DNA of 64,000 nt from assembly GCA_023251555.1 (NCBI GenBank), contig JAHEYN010000005.1, positions 76,172 to 140,171 of the forward strand, given 5' to 3'. Origin of the DNA: Bacteroidota bacterium. GTDB lineage: Bacteria; Bacteroidota; Bacteroidia; AKYH767-A; JAHEYN01. A model generated the notes under the pieces. The model was not told the origin of the DNA. It searched no databases and saw only the letters and a list, made by a program, of their open reading frames with translations. The position numbers and the translations under genes were made by a program. Of this stretch, positions 7,928 to 16,375 are shown piece by piece (the stretch's first letter is position 1; each line of letters starts with the position of its first letter).

Positions 7928-9484
7928 ATGAATAAGCCATCAGATGATTTATTTGCATTAATACAATCACTAACACAATCGGAAAAGAAACATTTTAAGC
8001 ATTTTACTTCCAAGAAGGGGGGTAATAAAAAATACCTAAAGCTCTTCACTGCAATTGAAAATCAAAAAGTGTATGATGAGGTCGCCATTAAGAAATTATT
8101 CCGTGGGGAAAAATTCATTTCTCAACTTGGCTCAATCAAAAATTATTTACATTATCTGATTTCTAAAAGTCTGGAATCCTGTCACGCAGAGTCTACGATA
8201 GATTCAGAGCTGAGAAGTTATATTCATCGCATAGAAATTTTTTTCAATAAAGGTTTGTATAAACAATGTGAAAAAATAATAGGCAGAGCCCGGCATTTAG
8301 CTGAAAAACATGAAAAGCATCTATCTCTTCTTGAGTTATCAAACTGGGAAGTTACAATCTTCCGTTCTCAATCCTATAAAGGAAAAACACAGGATGACAT
8401 TGAGAAGCTTTATAGTGAAATATTTAATATTCAAAGCAAATACAGTCACGAAAAAGAACTGGAATTACTGTCGACAAAAATGTTCATTGAAGTATTTAAG
8501 GGATTTACAAGAAGCAATGCTGATTTAATAATTTACCAGGAAATTATGAATCATCCCCTGCTGCTCAGCAGCCCCGATCATCATGAAGCGACAAGTCAAA
8601 CCTGGCCTTACCGTTCACTTTACCATTATTATAATATTCACGCTGCGTATTTTTTTATAAAACATGATTTATCCAAAGCATACTTTTATTATAAACAATT
8701 ATTAAAATTCATGGATGATAATCCCGACAAAACAAAAGAAGAATTGCATATGTACATAGGTGTTTTGCTTAATCTTATCACTTGTCAGCTTTATCTGAAA
8801 AAATATGATGGCATGAGCCTGAGTTTAAAAAAACTTAAGAGTATAAACACCTCATCTCAGTATTTAAAAAATAAAATTTTCTTCATTACGCATGATATGG
8901 AACTGGCCATGTATATTAAAAGCGGTGAATTTGATAAGGGCGTAAAACTGATTGCAACTATTCATGAAGGTGTTAATAAGTTTGCATTATCAAATATTGA
9001 CAAACTGGTTTTGTATTATGGCATTTTTTATATCTATTTTGGTGTCAGTGAGTATCATAATGCACGCAACTATTTAAACAAAATAATAAATGATTCTGCT
9101 GTTGCTTTAAGAAGTGATCTTTATTGCATGGCAAGAATCGTGCTATTGCTCGTTCACTATGAATTAGGCAATGAAGAATTGCTGGGGTACCTGGAAAAAT
9201 CTGCTCACCGCTATCTTGATAAAAAGGAGCGATTGTATAAGGTGGAAACTTCTATCCTTGATTTTATGCGAAAAGAAATTCTTAAAGTTATTAACCCGAA
9301 AGGTAAAATTCAGGTATTTAAAGAATTAAAAACTGAGATGGAAGAAATCATGAAAGATCCCTATGAAAAGAAATCTCTTGAATATTTTGATTTTATTTCA
9401 TGGTTAGAAAGTAAGATTGAGAAAAGACCTTTTGCAGAAATTGTAAGGGAGAAAGCCGCTCTGAAAGACAAAGCCGGACAGTAG
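7928..9484 (+). CDS. Helical (TPR-like) protein of unknown function, paralogue 1
   Basis: A 518-residue soluble protein, almost entirely predicted helical from composition. There is no signal peptide or membrane segment. The start MNKPSDDLFALIQSLTQSEKKHFKHFTSKKG is shared with the paralogue at 11636 and the two align end to end. The central part has pairs of helices with Tyr/Leu/Ala patterns (for example SKAYFYYKQLLKFMDDNP, YHNARNYLNKIINDS), suggesting TPR-type solenoid repeats. I recognise similar unnamed proteins in Bacteroidota but no functional domain. It is divergent from one T9SS gene and ends exactly where the convergent T9SS gene ends. The 176-bp AT-rich upstream region must serve both divergent genes. 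Confidence 0.8.
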   Translation: MNKPSDDLFALIQSLTQSEKKHFKHFTSKKGGNKKYLKLFTAIENQKVYDEVAIKKLFRGEKFISQLGSIKNYLHYLISKSLESCHAESTIDSELRSYIHRIEIFFNKGLYKQCEKIIGRARHLAEKHEKHLSLLELSNWEVTIFRSQSYKGKTQDDIEKLYSEIFNIQSKYSHEKELELLSTKMFIEVFKGFTRSNADLIIYQEIMNHPLLLSSPDHHEATSQTWPYRSLYHYYNIHAAYFFIKHDLSKAYFYYKQLLKFMDDNPDKTKEELHMYIGVLLNLITCQLYLKKYDGMSLSLKKLKSINTSSQYLKNKIFFITHDMELAMYIKSGEFDKGVKLIATIHEGVNKFALSNIDKLVLYYGIFYIYFGVSEYHNARNYLNKIINDSAVALRSDLYCMARIVLLLVHYELGNEELLGYLEKSAHRYLDKKERLYKVETSILDFMRKEILKVINPKGKIQVFKELKTEMEEIMKDPYEKKSLEYFDFISWLESKIEKRPFAEIVREKAALKDKAGQ

Positions 9485-9973
9485 TTATTCTTTCACAAAC
9501 TTAATTTGCGCTTGCTCCCCATCGTTTGCTATTTTGAGGAAATACATTCCTTTTGAAAGAGCATTGACATCAAGATTGAGTAATGATTTAGGATCAAGAA
9601 ATTGGTAATTGTAAACTTCACGACCTAAAACATCGTATATCCTAACATTTATTTCAGTTTTGAAGTTCAGGAAACCGCTTATTGTTATTTGCAAACTCTC
9701 CTTGGCAGGATTAGGAGAAATTGTTACGCTGTTAAATTGTTTCATTGTTATATGGACAACATTTGAATAAGTAAACTTCCCGTCATAGTCAGTTTGTTTT
9801 AAACGATAGTAATTAATTCCTGCAGATGGTTCACGATCAAGGAAGCTATAGTTTCGCGTAGCTGACGCATTGCCCGCTCCTTTCACTTTTCCTATTTCTT
9901 CCCATTCTCCGGTCCCCTGCCCCTTGCCTCTCTCTATAATAAAGTAATCACTATTCATTTCGCTTGTTGTTGT
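9386..9973. repeat. Segmental duplication, copy 2
   Basis: Counterpart of 4840-5427. This copy retains the complete helical gene on the left, so it is the likelier source. Confidence 0.9.
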
Positions 9974-11458
9974 CCATTCTAAAACATTATTATCCCTTTC
10001 GTTATATCCTGTAAATCTCAGCAATGAGACGGGAAGAGGGCAGGTACCTCCCAACACTCCGCCAGCGTCTATCTGCTGAGCATAAATATCATAATCAGCG
10101 CCATTTCGAAAATCATACCATGTAATAACAGATCCGCAACCGGATGATATTATCTGAGGATAAAATTTATCATTGGTGGCAGAAGAAACGGTTATCCCGT
10201 TTGCTGCCCATTGAATGGCTCCTGCAGCATTAATCCGCTGAGCAAAAATGTAATAATTAGTACTGTTTCTGAAATCCTGCCAGGCGATAACTGCTCCTCC
10301 GCTACCATCAGAAACAATTACAGGATACATTTGATTATCAGCTGCGGAACAAATTGCAATCCCATTGGCTGTCCATTGTGCTGTTCCGGCAGCATCTATC
10401 CGCTGTGTATAAATATCATAATTTGCCGCATTACGTAAATCCATCCAGGTAATAATGGCTCCCCCGCTTCCATCGGTCGTTATTGTTGGCTGGGTTTGTT
10501 CATCTGCTGCGATACAAGCTGCTACGCCATTGGCTGTCCATTGTACAGTCCCGCCGGAATTAATTTTCTGTGTATAAATATCAATATTAAAATTTCTGTT
10601 GTCGTACCAGGTAACAAGAGCACCTCCGCTGCCATCAGAAGCAATCATCGGATAATCCTGATTATTTGCAGCTAAACATACAGCTACTCCGTTAGCTGTC
10701 CATTGTACCGTACCTGCAGCATTAATTCTTTGGGAATAGATATCATGGTTTGTTACACCATTCCTTAAATCCATCCAGGTAATAATAGCACCGCCACTGC
10801 CATCAGCCGCAATCACCGGATCATTCTGATCATTTGCAGCTGAAGAAATAACTACTCCGTTGGCTGTCCATTGGACTGTACCTGCGCTATTAATTCTCTG
10901 GGCATAAACATCATCAAATGTCCCGCTTCGTAAATCATACCATGTAACAATAGCGCCACTGCCTCCATCACCCGTAATTTTTGGCGCTAATTGATTATTC
11001 GTTGCGGTGCAAACAGCTACTCCGTTGGCTGTCCATTGCACTGCTCCCGAAGCATCAATGCGCTGAGCATAAATATCCCAGGTAAGAATACCTCCTCTTG
11101 AATCGGGCCACGTAATAACTGCTCCCCCGCTTCCGTCCGAGGTAATTGCCGGATTCCCCTGATCATTGGCTGCAGAACAAATTAATACTCCATTGGCAGT
11201 CCATTGTATATTTCCTGCAACACTGATTCGCTGTGCATAAATATTATAATCGGTACCATTTCTCAAATCTGTCCAGGTAACAATAGCCCCACCGCTCCCG
11301 TCGGAAGTAATTGCGGGGTTGCTTTGTCCGTCAGTTGCCGTGCAGATAGCATTATTGACGGCTGAATTAGCTGACCACTGGGCTTTTAAAACGGATGGCA
11401 GCAGACAAGTGGCAGAAAGCATTGACGCCAGGAGGATTAATCTAGTTTTCTTTTTCAT
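9485..11458 (-). CDS. T9SS-exported repeat protein (WTANGV/DIYAQRI repeats)
   Basis: The start is set at ATG 11458 (MKKKTRLILLASMLSATCLLPSVLKAQW), which gives a clean signal peptide; the frame is open 28 codons further up but that part overlaps the promoter. The 657-residue product contains about nine ~50-residue repeats of the form INAAGTVQWTANGVAVC-…-DGSGGAIITWMDLRNG-YDIYAQR, a propeller-like repeat seen in secreted Bacteroidota proteins. The C-terminal ~165 residues form a type A sorting domain (SPNPAKESL … GREVYNY … KGMYFLKI … KFVKE), almost identical to that of the gene at 4939. A paralogue with the same repeats lies at 55791. Surface or extracellular location is expected; the ligand is unknown. 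Confidence 0.9.
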   Translation of the reverse strand: MKKKTRLILLASMLSATCLLPSVLKAQWSANSAVNNAICTATDGQSNPAITSDGSGGAIVTWTDLRNGTDYNIYAQRISVAGNIQWTANGVLICSAANDQGNPAITSDGSGGAVITWPDSRGGILTWDIYAQRIDASGAVQWTANGVAVCTATNNQLAPKITGDGGSGAIVTWYDLRSGTFDDVYAQRINSAGTVQWTANGVVISSAANDQNDPVIAADGSGGAIITWMDLRNGVTNHDIYSQRINAAGTVQWTANGVAVCLAANNQDYPMIASDGSGGALVTWYDNRNFNIDIYTQKINSGGTVQWTANGVAACIAADEQTQPTITTDGSGGAIITWMDLRNAANYDIYTQRIDAAGTAQWTANGIAICSAADNQMYPVIVSDGSGGAVIAWQDFRNSTNYYIFAQRINAAGAIQWAANGITVSSATNDKFYPQIISSGCGSVITWYDFRNGADYDIYAQQIDAGGVLGGTCPLPVSLLRFTGYNERDNNVLEWTTTSEMNSDYFIIERGKGQGTGEWEEIGKVKGAGNASATRNYSFLDREPSAGINYYRLKQTDYDGKFTYSNVVHITMKQFNSVTISPNPAKESLQITISGFLNFKTEINVRIYDVLGREVYNYQFLDPKSLLNLDVNALSKGMYFLKIANDGEQAQIKFVKE

Positions 11459-11511
11459 ATTTTTATTGGTGCCTGTTATATTGTTGGACAATAGTTCATT
11501 AATTGTCAAAA

Positions 11512-11543
11512 CAAAAATAAATTTAACAAGGTGGCAGGTCAAA
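11512..11543 (-). promoter_or_regulatory. Candidate promoter of the repeat-protein gene
   Basis: On the minus strand TTTG (11543-11540) and TATTTTTG (11519-11512) are 20 nt apart, matching the Bacteroidota promoter pattern. The -7 box lies 53 nt upstream of the ATG at 11458, which supports that start over the longer frame. Confidence 0.55.
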
Positions 11544-11593
11544 TCAAAAGTCTTTAAAATGCAATATTCATATTTTTACTTTTTTGTTAATTT

Positions 11594-11629
11594 TGCGTAA
11601 TTTTATTATTATTTTAATATAATTACGCA
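11594..11629 (+). promoter_or_regulatory. Inverted repeat in the leader of helical paralogue 2
   Basis: TGCGTAATT (11594-11602) and AATTACGCA (11621-11629) are perfect 9-bp inverted arms around an AT-only 18-nt loop, ending 6 nt before the ATG at 11636. It may be an operator or an RNA hairpin near the ribosome-binding region. No equivalent is seen before paralogue 1. Confidence 0.35.
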
Positions 11630-11635
11630 GGATTC

Positions 11636-13177
11636 ATGTATAAGAAATCGGATGATTTATTCGAATTGATAAAGTCATTACTACAAACAGAGAAAAGATA
11701 TTTTAAACTATCAGCCTCCAAGCATAAAGGGGAAAAAAATTATATGAAATTATTTAATGTAATTGACAAACAGAAAGAATATGACGAAGAAGCCATTAAG
11801 AAATTATTTGCAGGGCAAAAATTTATAAGACGGCTTGATGTAACAAAAAGTTATTTGTATAATTTGATTTTACAGAGTTCTGAAACTTATCATTCCAATA
11901 TTGATATGGAGTTACGAAGCAAGTTAAACCATATTCAATTCCTGTTGGGAAAAGAGTTATATGCACAGTGTGAAAAGATAATATCCAGAACAAGACAATT
12001 GGCCGAGGCACATGAAAAACATCTCATCATTCTTGAATTATCAGAATTAGAGATGGAATTCATAAGATCCCAATCATACAGAGGCAGAACAGAGCAGGAA
12101 ACAGAAAAATCCTTTGCCGAAATGATCGGTGTGAATAATAAATTCATCTATGCTAAAGAATATGAACAGCTTGCAACAAAATATTTTATAAGAAATTATC
12201 AAAGAAGATCTGTAAATCCTCAGGTTGATTCAACCGGATACAGTGACATCATGAACCATCCTTTTCTTTGTATTAATCCTGAAGATAACCCGAAAAGAAA
12301 AAGAGAGTTCTCTTATGAAGCACTTTCTTATTACTACAATATACACAGCGCATATTCTTTTATGCGAAATGAATATTCAGACGCCTATTCACATGCTTTA
12401 AAATCAGTACAGTTAATGGAGGATAATCCTCTTCAGATAAAGGATAAACCACATATATACATAGCGAGATTAAGCAATCTCGTGCTCTGCCAGGAGAATC
12501 TGAAAAAATACGATGAGGTAGTTCTGACTTTAAAGAAACTTAAAGGGCTGCGTAGTTACTCTGTAAAAATAAAAAGCCAGCTGTTTTATGTGATAAACAG
12601 CACGGAGTTAATAATGTACATTGATACCGGTCAGTTCGAAAAAGGAGAAAAGTTAATTACATCCATTCAAAATGAATTTAACAGAGTAAGATTATCCAAA
12701 CACAGAGAAATGATATTGTATTATAATATCTCTTATATTTATTTTGGAAGCCAAAACTATCGGCAAGCGCTTAACTATTTAAACAAAATAATAAATGATT
12801 CAGTCACTGATGTGAGAAGTGATATTCATTGTTTTGCAAGAATACTTAACCTGCTTGTTCATTTTGAATTGGATAACAAAAATTTACTGGAATATATTGT
12901 AAAATCAACGCATCGCTTTCTGTATAAAAGAAACCGTTTATATAAAGTTGAAAATTCCATTCTTAATTTTATCAAGAATAAATTACCCAAAGCAATAACA
13001 CAAAATAAACTGATTCAGGCATTTAAAGAATTAAAAACCGAGATGGAAGAAATTATGAAAGACCCCTTTGAAAGGAAAACTCTTGAATATTTTGATTTTA
13101 TTTCCTGGTTAGAAAGCAAGATTGAAAGCAGACCTTTTACAGAGATTGTAAGGGAGAAAGTCCGTCTGAAAAAATAA
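11636..13177 (+). CDS. Helical (TPR-like) protein of unknown function, paralogue 2
   Basis: A 513-residue soluble helical protein, collinear with the protein at 7928. Shared blocks are the N-terminal KSDDLFELIKSLLQTEKRYFKL, the segment ISRTRQLAEAHEKHL, the helix pair YRQALNYLNKIINDSVTD, and the C-terminal block FKELKTEMEEIMKDPFERKTLEYFDFISWLES ending in EIVREKV. No signal peptide, membrane segment or catalytic motif is visible. It is followed by a T9SS cargo gene in the same direction after 30 bp, and preceded by a divergent one. The repeated coupling with exported propeller proteins is the only functional hint. Confidence 0.8.
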   Translation: MYKKSDDLFELIKSLLQTEKRYFKLSASKHKGEKNYMKLFNVIDKQKEYDEEAIKKLFAGQKFIRRLDVTKSYLYNLILQSSETYHSNIDMELRSKLNHIQFLLGKELYAQCEKIISRTRQLAEAHEKHLIILELSELEMEFIRSQSYRGRTEQETEKSFAEMIGVNNKFIYAKEYEQLATKYFIRNYQRRSVNPQVDSTGYSDIMNHPFLCINPEDNPKRKREFSYEALSYYYNIHSAYSFMRNEYSDAYSHALKSVQLMEDNPLQIKDKPHIYIARLSNLVLCQENLKKYDEVVLTLKKLKGLRSYSVKIKSQLFYVINSTELIMYIDTGQFEKGEKLITSIQNEFNRVRLSKHREMILYYNISYIYFGSQNYRQALNYLNKIINDSVTDVRSDIHCFARILNLLVHFELDNKNLLEYIVKSTHRFLYKRNRLYKVENSILNFIKNKLPKAITQNKLIQAFKELKTEMEEIMKDPFERKTLEYFDFISWLESKIESRPFTEIVREKVRLKK

Positions 13178-13207
13178 ATACAAAAAATTTAATTTAACTT
13201 TGATTTG

Positions 13208-14968
13208 ATGCTGAAAAAAAATTACTTCTTACCGGCAATACTGCTAATGGCATGCTGCTGCTTCCTCTCTACTTTATTGTCCGCCCAAACCATTAACACC
13301 ATAGCAGGTTCAGGACCAACAGGTAATGCTAATGGAAGTTATACCGGTGATGGGGGACCTGCTACTGCTGCAACATTGAATCATCCGGAAGGGGTGGCAA
13401 TTGATGCCAGTGGAAATGTGTATATAATAGATTTTAAAAATCATTGCATACGTAAAATAACTGCCGGCACAGGCATTATCAGTACAATAACAGGAACGGG
13501 AGTGGGAGGGTATTCAGGTGACGGAGGCCTTGCTTCTGCTGCACAACTGAATTTTCCTAACGGGATAACCCTGGATGCGGCAGGAAATATATATATATCA
13601 GACTCCGGCAATCACCGCGTCCGCAAAATAGAAGCAAATACCGGTATTATACACACTATAGCTGGAACAGGGCTACAAGGATATAATGGCGATGGAATTC
13701 CTGCAATAGCCGCTCAGGTTTGGTATCCTGTCGGACTGGCTGTTGATTCAATCGGAGATGTGTATGTAGCTGATCAGAACAATCACCGTATCCGGAAAAT
13801 AGACACCAGCACAGGCGTTATCAGCACTGTAGCGGGAACCGGAACCGCCGGTTATAATGGCGATGGAATTGCTGCCACAACTGCACAATTGAACTATCCC
13901 AATGGAGTGGCGCTTGATGTGGCAGGAAATATTTATCTGACAGACGGACTTAATCAGCGTATCCGGGAAATAACTGTAAGCACGGGCCTCATCAATACCG
14001 TAGCAGGAACAGGGACAGCCGGTTACAATGGAGATGGGATTGCTGCTGCAACTGCACAATTGAATTTTCCTGATGGAGTAACTGTTGACGCAGCAGGGAA
14101 TATATATACAGGGGAGGAATTCAGTTATCGCGTTCGCAAAATAGATGTAAACACTGCCATTATCAATACTATAGCTGGAACAGGAGTATGGGGATTTTCG
14201 GGTGACGGGGGTGCTGCCACTGCTGCAACGCTTTATTATCCAGGGGCAATAGCTATCGACACATTATCCTGCAATTTGTACATAGCAGATGAAAACAATA
14301 ACCGCATCCGATTAATTACAGGGCTCTGGGGCTGTACAGTGCAGCCGATAGAATGGGGTTCTTTTACAGGACGTCTCATCCAGTCCGAAAAACCCAGTGC
14401 CTCTCCAAACGGAGAGGTAAATGTTGTGTTGCTCAACTGGAGTACTGCGACAGAAATAAACAACGATTATTTTACAATAGAAAGATCAGCACATCCCAAC
14501 CTCCTGAACTGGGAGGCGATAAGTCAGGTTAAGGGTGCCGGCAACAGTAACAAGACAAATGATTATCAATTCACCGATAATTCCCTGCCCACTGGGGAAG
14601 CTCAGCGTGAAGCGACCGGGTTTCTTTACTATCGCCTCAAGCAGGTTGACTACAACGGAAGCTTCACTTACTCCAAAGTGATTTCAGTAAAAATTGAAAA
14701 ATCAAACAGCTTAAAAATCGGGATCTGTCCCAATCCTGCTGCTGATATTATTACGCTTGAAGTCGGCCAGAACAAAAGAAATATGAAAATAGAAATTGAA
14801 ATATATGATGTTCCTGGAAGAAAAATTATTCAATCCGAAATTACAAATCCAAAATCTGTCCCTTCCGGAAAATTCCAAATCAGTATTAGCTCTCTTTCAA
14901 AAGGAATATACTTCCTGAAAGCAACCAACGGAGTGGGGCAAACTCAAATTAAGTTTGTGAAAGAATAA
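13208..14968 (+). CDS. T9SS-exported NHL-repeat protein
   Basis: The start is ATG 13208 (a TTG lies one codon earlier). Residues 1-28, with MLKKNYFLPAILLMACCCFLS, form a signal peptide ending near LLSAQ. Six NHL-type propeller blades follow (pattern TIAGTGxxGYxGDGxxAxxAQLNxPxGVAxDxxGNIYxxDxxNxRIRKI), filling about residues 30-370. A linker with the WSTATEINNDYFTIERS segment and a type A sorting domain complete it (ICPNPAADIITLEV … YDVPGRKI … LSKGIYFLKATN … IKFVKE). TAACTTTG at 13195-13202 looks like a -7 box only 5 nt before the ATG, so transcription could be nearly leaderless or come from the helical gene 30 bp upstream. Confidence 0.9.
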   Translation: MLKKNYFLPAILLMACCCFLSTLLSAQTINTIAGSGPTGNANGSYTGDGGPATAATLNHPEGVAIDASGNVYIIDFKNHCIRKITAGTGIISTITGTGVGGYSGDGGLASAAQLNFPNGITLDAAGNIYISDSGNHRVRKIEANTGIIHTIAGTGLQGYNGDGIPAIAAQVWYPVGLAVDSIGDVYVADQNNHRIRKIDTSTGVISTVAGTGTAGYNGDGIAATTAQLNYPNGVALDVAGNIYLTDGLNQRIREITVSTGLINTVAGTGTAGYNGDGIAAATAQLNFPDGVTVDAAGNIYTGEEFSYRVRKIDVNTAIINTIAGTGVWGFSGDGGAATAATLYYPGAIAIDTLSCNLYIADENNNRIRLITGLWGCTVQPIEWGSFTGRLIQSEKPSASPNGEVNVVLLNWSTATEINNDYFTIERSAHPNLLNWEAISQVKGAGNSNKTNDYQFTDNSLPTGEAQREATGFLYYRLKQVDYNGSFTYSKVISVKIEKSNSLKIGICPNPAADIITLEVGQNKRNMKIEIEIYDVPGRKIIQSEITNPKSVPSGKFQISISSLSKGIYFLKATNGVGQTQIKFVKE

Positions 14969-15075
14969 GTTTTTAACTTTTTTGATGATTCTTGTTTTTA
15001 TAAAGTTCTCTCCACAAAACTGATAAAAGTCATGCAGGAGACTGAGCGGGAACAGCGATCCGGTATTTGAATATG

Positions 15076-15093
15076 CAGATATTTGCATATCTG
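15076..15093 (+). promoter_or_regulatory. Palindromic operator candidate upstream of arsR-type gene
   Basis: CAGATAT-TTGC-ATATCTG is an exact 7-bp inverted repeat with a 4-nt centre, ending 11 nt before the ATG at 15105. It overlaps GATATTTG, a near-match to the -7 box. A second overlapping dyad, ATATGCA (15071-15077)/TGCATAT (15084-15090), shares the site. This is the expected position for autorepression by the ArsR-type protein. Confidence 0.5.
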
Positions 15094-15104
15094 AATATCC
15101 GGTC

Positions 15105-15410
15105 ATGAAACCAACAGACAATTCCATTAAAGAAATTACTGAGGTTGTGAAGGCTTTGGGGCATCCGGCCCGTTTGGAAATCCTTCTTCTTCTCAATCAT
15201 AAAAAAGGAAACTTATCTGTAACAGGTATTCAGGAAAAGCTTGACCTGACTCAACCTGAAACCTCCAGGCATTTAACAGTGATGAAAAATGCTGCAGTTC
15301 TGAGTTGTAAAAAAGTTGGTTCCAGTGCTTTCTATTCGGTCAATGACAGTTTCCCGTTTATCCGTTGTATAGCATTATGTATCAGGAGGCACAGCGTAAA
15401 AGACAAATGA
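15105..15410 (+). CDS. ArsR-family winged-helix transcriptional regulator
   Basis: A 101-residue DNA-binding protein. The segment VVKALGHPARLEILLLLNHKKGNLSVTGIQEKLDLTQPETSRHLTVMKNAAVLSCKKVGSSAFYSV is a classic ArsR winged helix: the LGHPARLEILLLL helix, the recognition helix with QPETSRHL, and the wing. The CxC metal motif of ArsR/SmtB metal sensors in the recognition helix is absent, so the signal is probably not arsenic or a metal bound there. Two Cys near the C-terminus (CIALC) could be redox-active, but this is speculative. It is the first gene of the six-gene module and shares an ATGA overlap with the next gene. Confidence 0.9.
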   Translation: MKPTDNSIKEITEVVKALGHPARLEILLLLNHKKGNLSVTGIQEKLDLTQPETSRHLTVMKNAAVLSCKKVGSSAFYSVNDSFPFIRCIALCIRRHSVKDK

Positions 15411-16375
15411 AAAAGAAAAGTGAAATATTGATAACCAAAGCATCAGGGGAAGCTATCCCCTTTTCAGCAGACAAGCTAAAACACTCATTGGAAAGAGCCG
15501 GAGCGGATGATATGCAGGTGGAAAGAATTGTGGAAGAAATAAGCAGCAGGCTGTATGAAGGAATTTCGACAAAGAAAATATACCGTATTGCTTTTAACCT
15601 GCTTAAAGAAAACTCACGGCATCTCGCTGCAAAATATAATCTGAAGCGGGCTATTATGGAATTGGGGCCTTCAGGATATCCATTTGAAAAATACATAGGG
15701 GAAATTTTACGCTGTCAGGGATATCAGATTACAGTGGGGGAAGTTGTTCAGGGGCAATGCGTAAACCATGAGATTGATGTGATAGCACAGATAGACCACC
15801 AGCATTTTATGATAGAATGTAAATATCATAACCAGCCCGGAACATTCTGTGATGTCAAGATCCCTCTGTATATACAGGCAAGATTCAAGGATGTGGAGTC
15901 TCAATGGGTAAAATTACCGGGGCACGGAACTAAATTTCACCAGGGATGGGTGGTTACCAATACACGATTCTCATCTGACGCCCTGCAATACGGAAATTGT
16001 GCGGGACTTAAACTTCTGGGATGGGACTATCCCGTAAAAGGCGGGCTGAAAGACCTTATTGACACTCTCGGGCTTTACCCTGTCACCTGTCTTACCACAC
16101 TTGGCAAAACAGAAAAGCAGCACTTGCTGGATAAGAAAATTGTGCTTTGCAAGGAAATATGTGATAACGAACAATATCTGGTTCAGGCAGGCGTAACCCC
16201 GGCAGGAATTAAAAATGTTCAGGAAGAATGCCGGCAGCTCTGTCAGCATTTAATTGAAAACACAAAACAACAGGAAACGAATAAGCTATCACGCTCTCCC
16301 GAAGGACAAAACTGCAAATCTGTTGAAAAGCAGATGCAGCCTCAGACACCACGCCTGCCAAACGAAACAGCATGA
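15407..16375 (+). CDS. ATP-cone domain fused to a PD-(D/E)XK (Mrr-like) nuclease domain
   Basis: The start is ATG 15407 (MKKKSEILITKASGE), overlapping the arsR-type stop in ATGA; the longer frame would run 42 bp into that gene. Residues ~1-90 are an ATP-cone, the allosteric ATP/dATP-binding fold known from class I/III ribonucleotide reductase and NrdR (ITKASGEAIPFSADKLKHSLERAGA … IYRIAFNLL … AAKYNLKRAIMELGP). Residues ~100-220 look like an Mrr-type nuclease: GYPFEKYIGEILRCQGYQI, then HEIDVIAQIDHQHFMIECKYH, with the D and ExK catalytic arrangement intact. The C-terminal region resembles helix-hairpin-helix (ILVQAGVTPAGI-like). A nucleotide-sensing nucleic-acid-cleaving or binding role is inferred, not shown. 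Confidence 0.85.
   Translation: MKKKSEILITKASGEAIPFSADKLKHSLERAGADDMQVERIVEEISSRLYEGISTKKIYRIAFNLLKENSRHLAAKYNLKRAIMELGPSGYPFEKYIGEILRCQGYQITVGEVVQGQCVNHEIDVIAQIDHQHFMIECKYHNQPGTFCDVKIPLYIQARFKDVESQWVKLPGHGTKFHQGWVVTNTRFSSDALQYGNCAGLKLLGWDYPVKGGLKDLIDTLGLYPVTCLTTLGKTEKQHLLDKKIVLCKEICDNEQYLVQAGVTPAGIKNVQEECRQLCQHLIENTKQQETNKLSRSPEGQNCKSVEKQMQPQTPRLPNETA

Noticed and set aside
2609..15104. Genomic island integrated at tRNA-Glu
   Set aside because: AT-rich accessory genes begin right after the tRNA, but I found no integrase and no second copy of the tRNA 3' end in the window, so there is no direct evidence for site-specific integration.
15105..15410. Arsenic or metal-resistance regulator
   Set aside because: No CxC motif in the recognition helix and no ars transport or reductase genes nearby.
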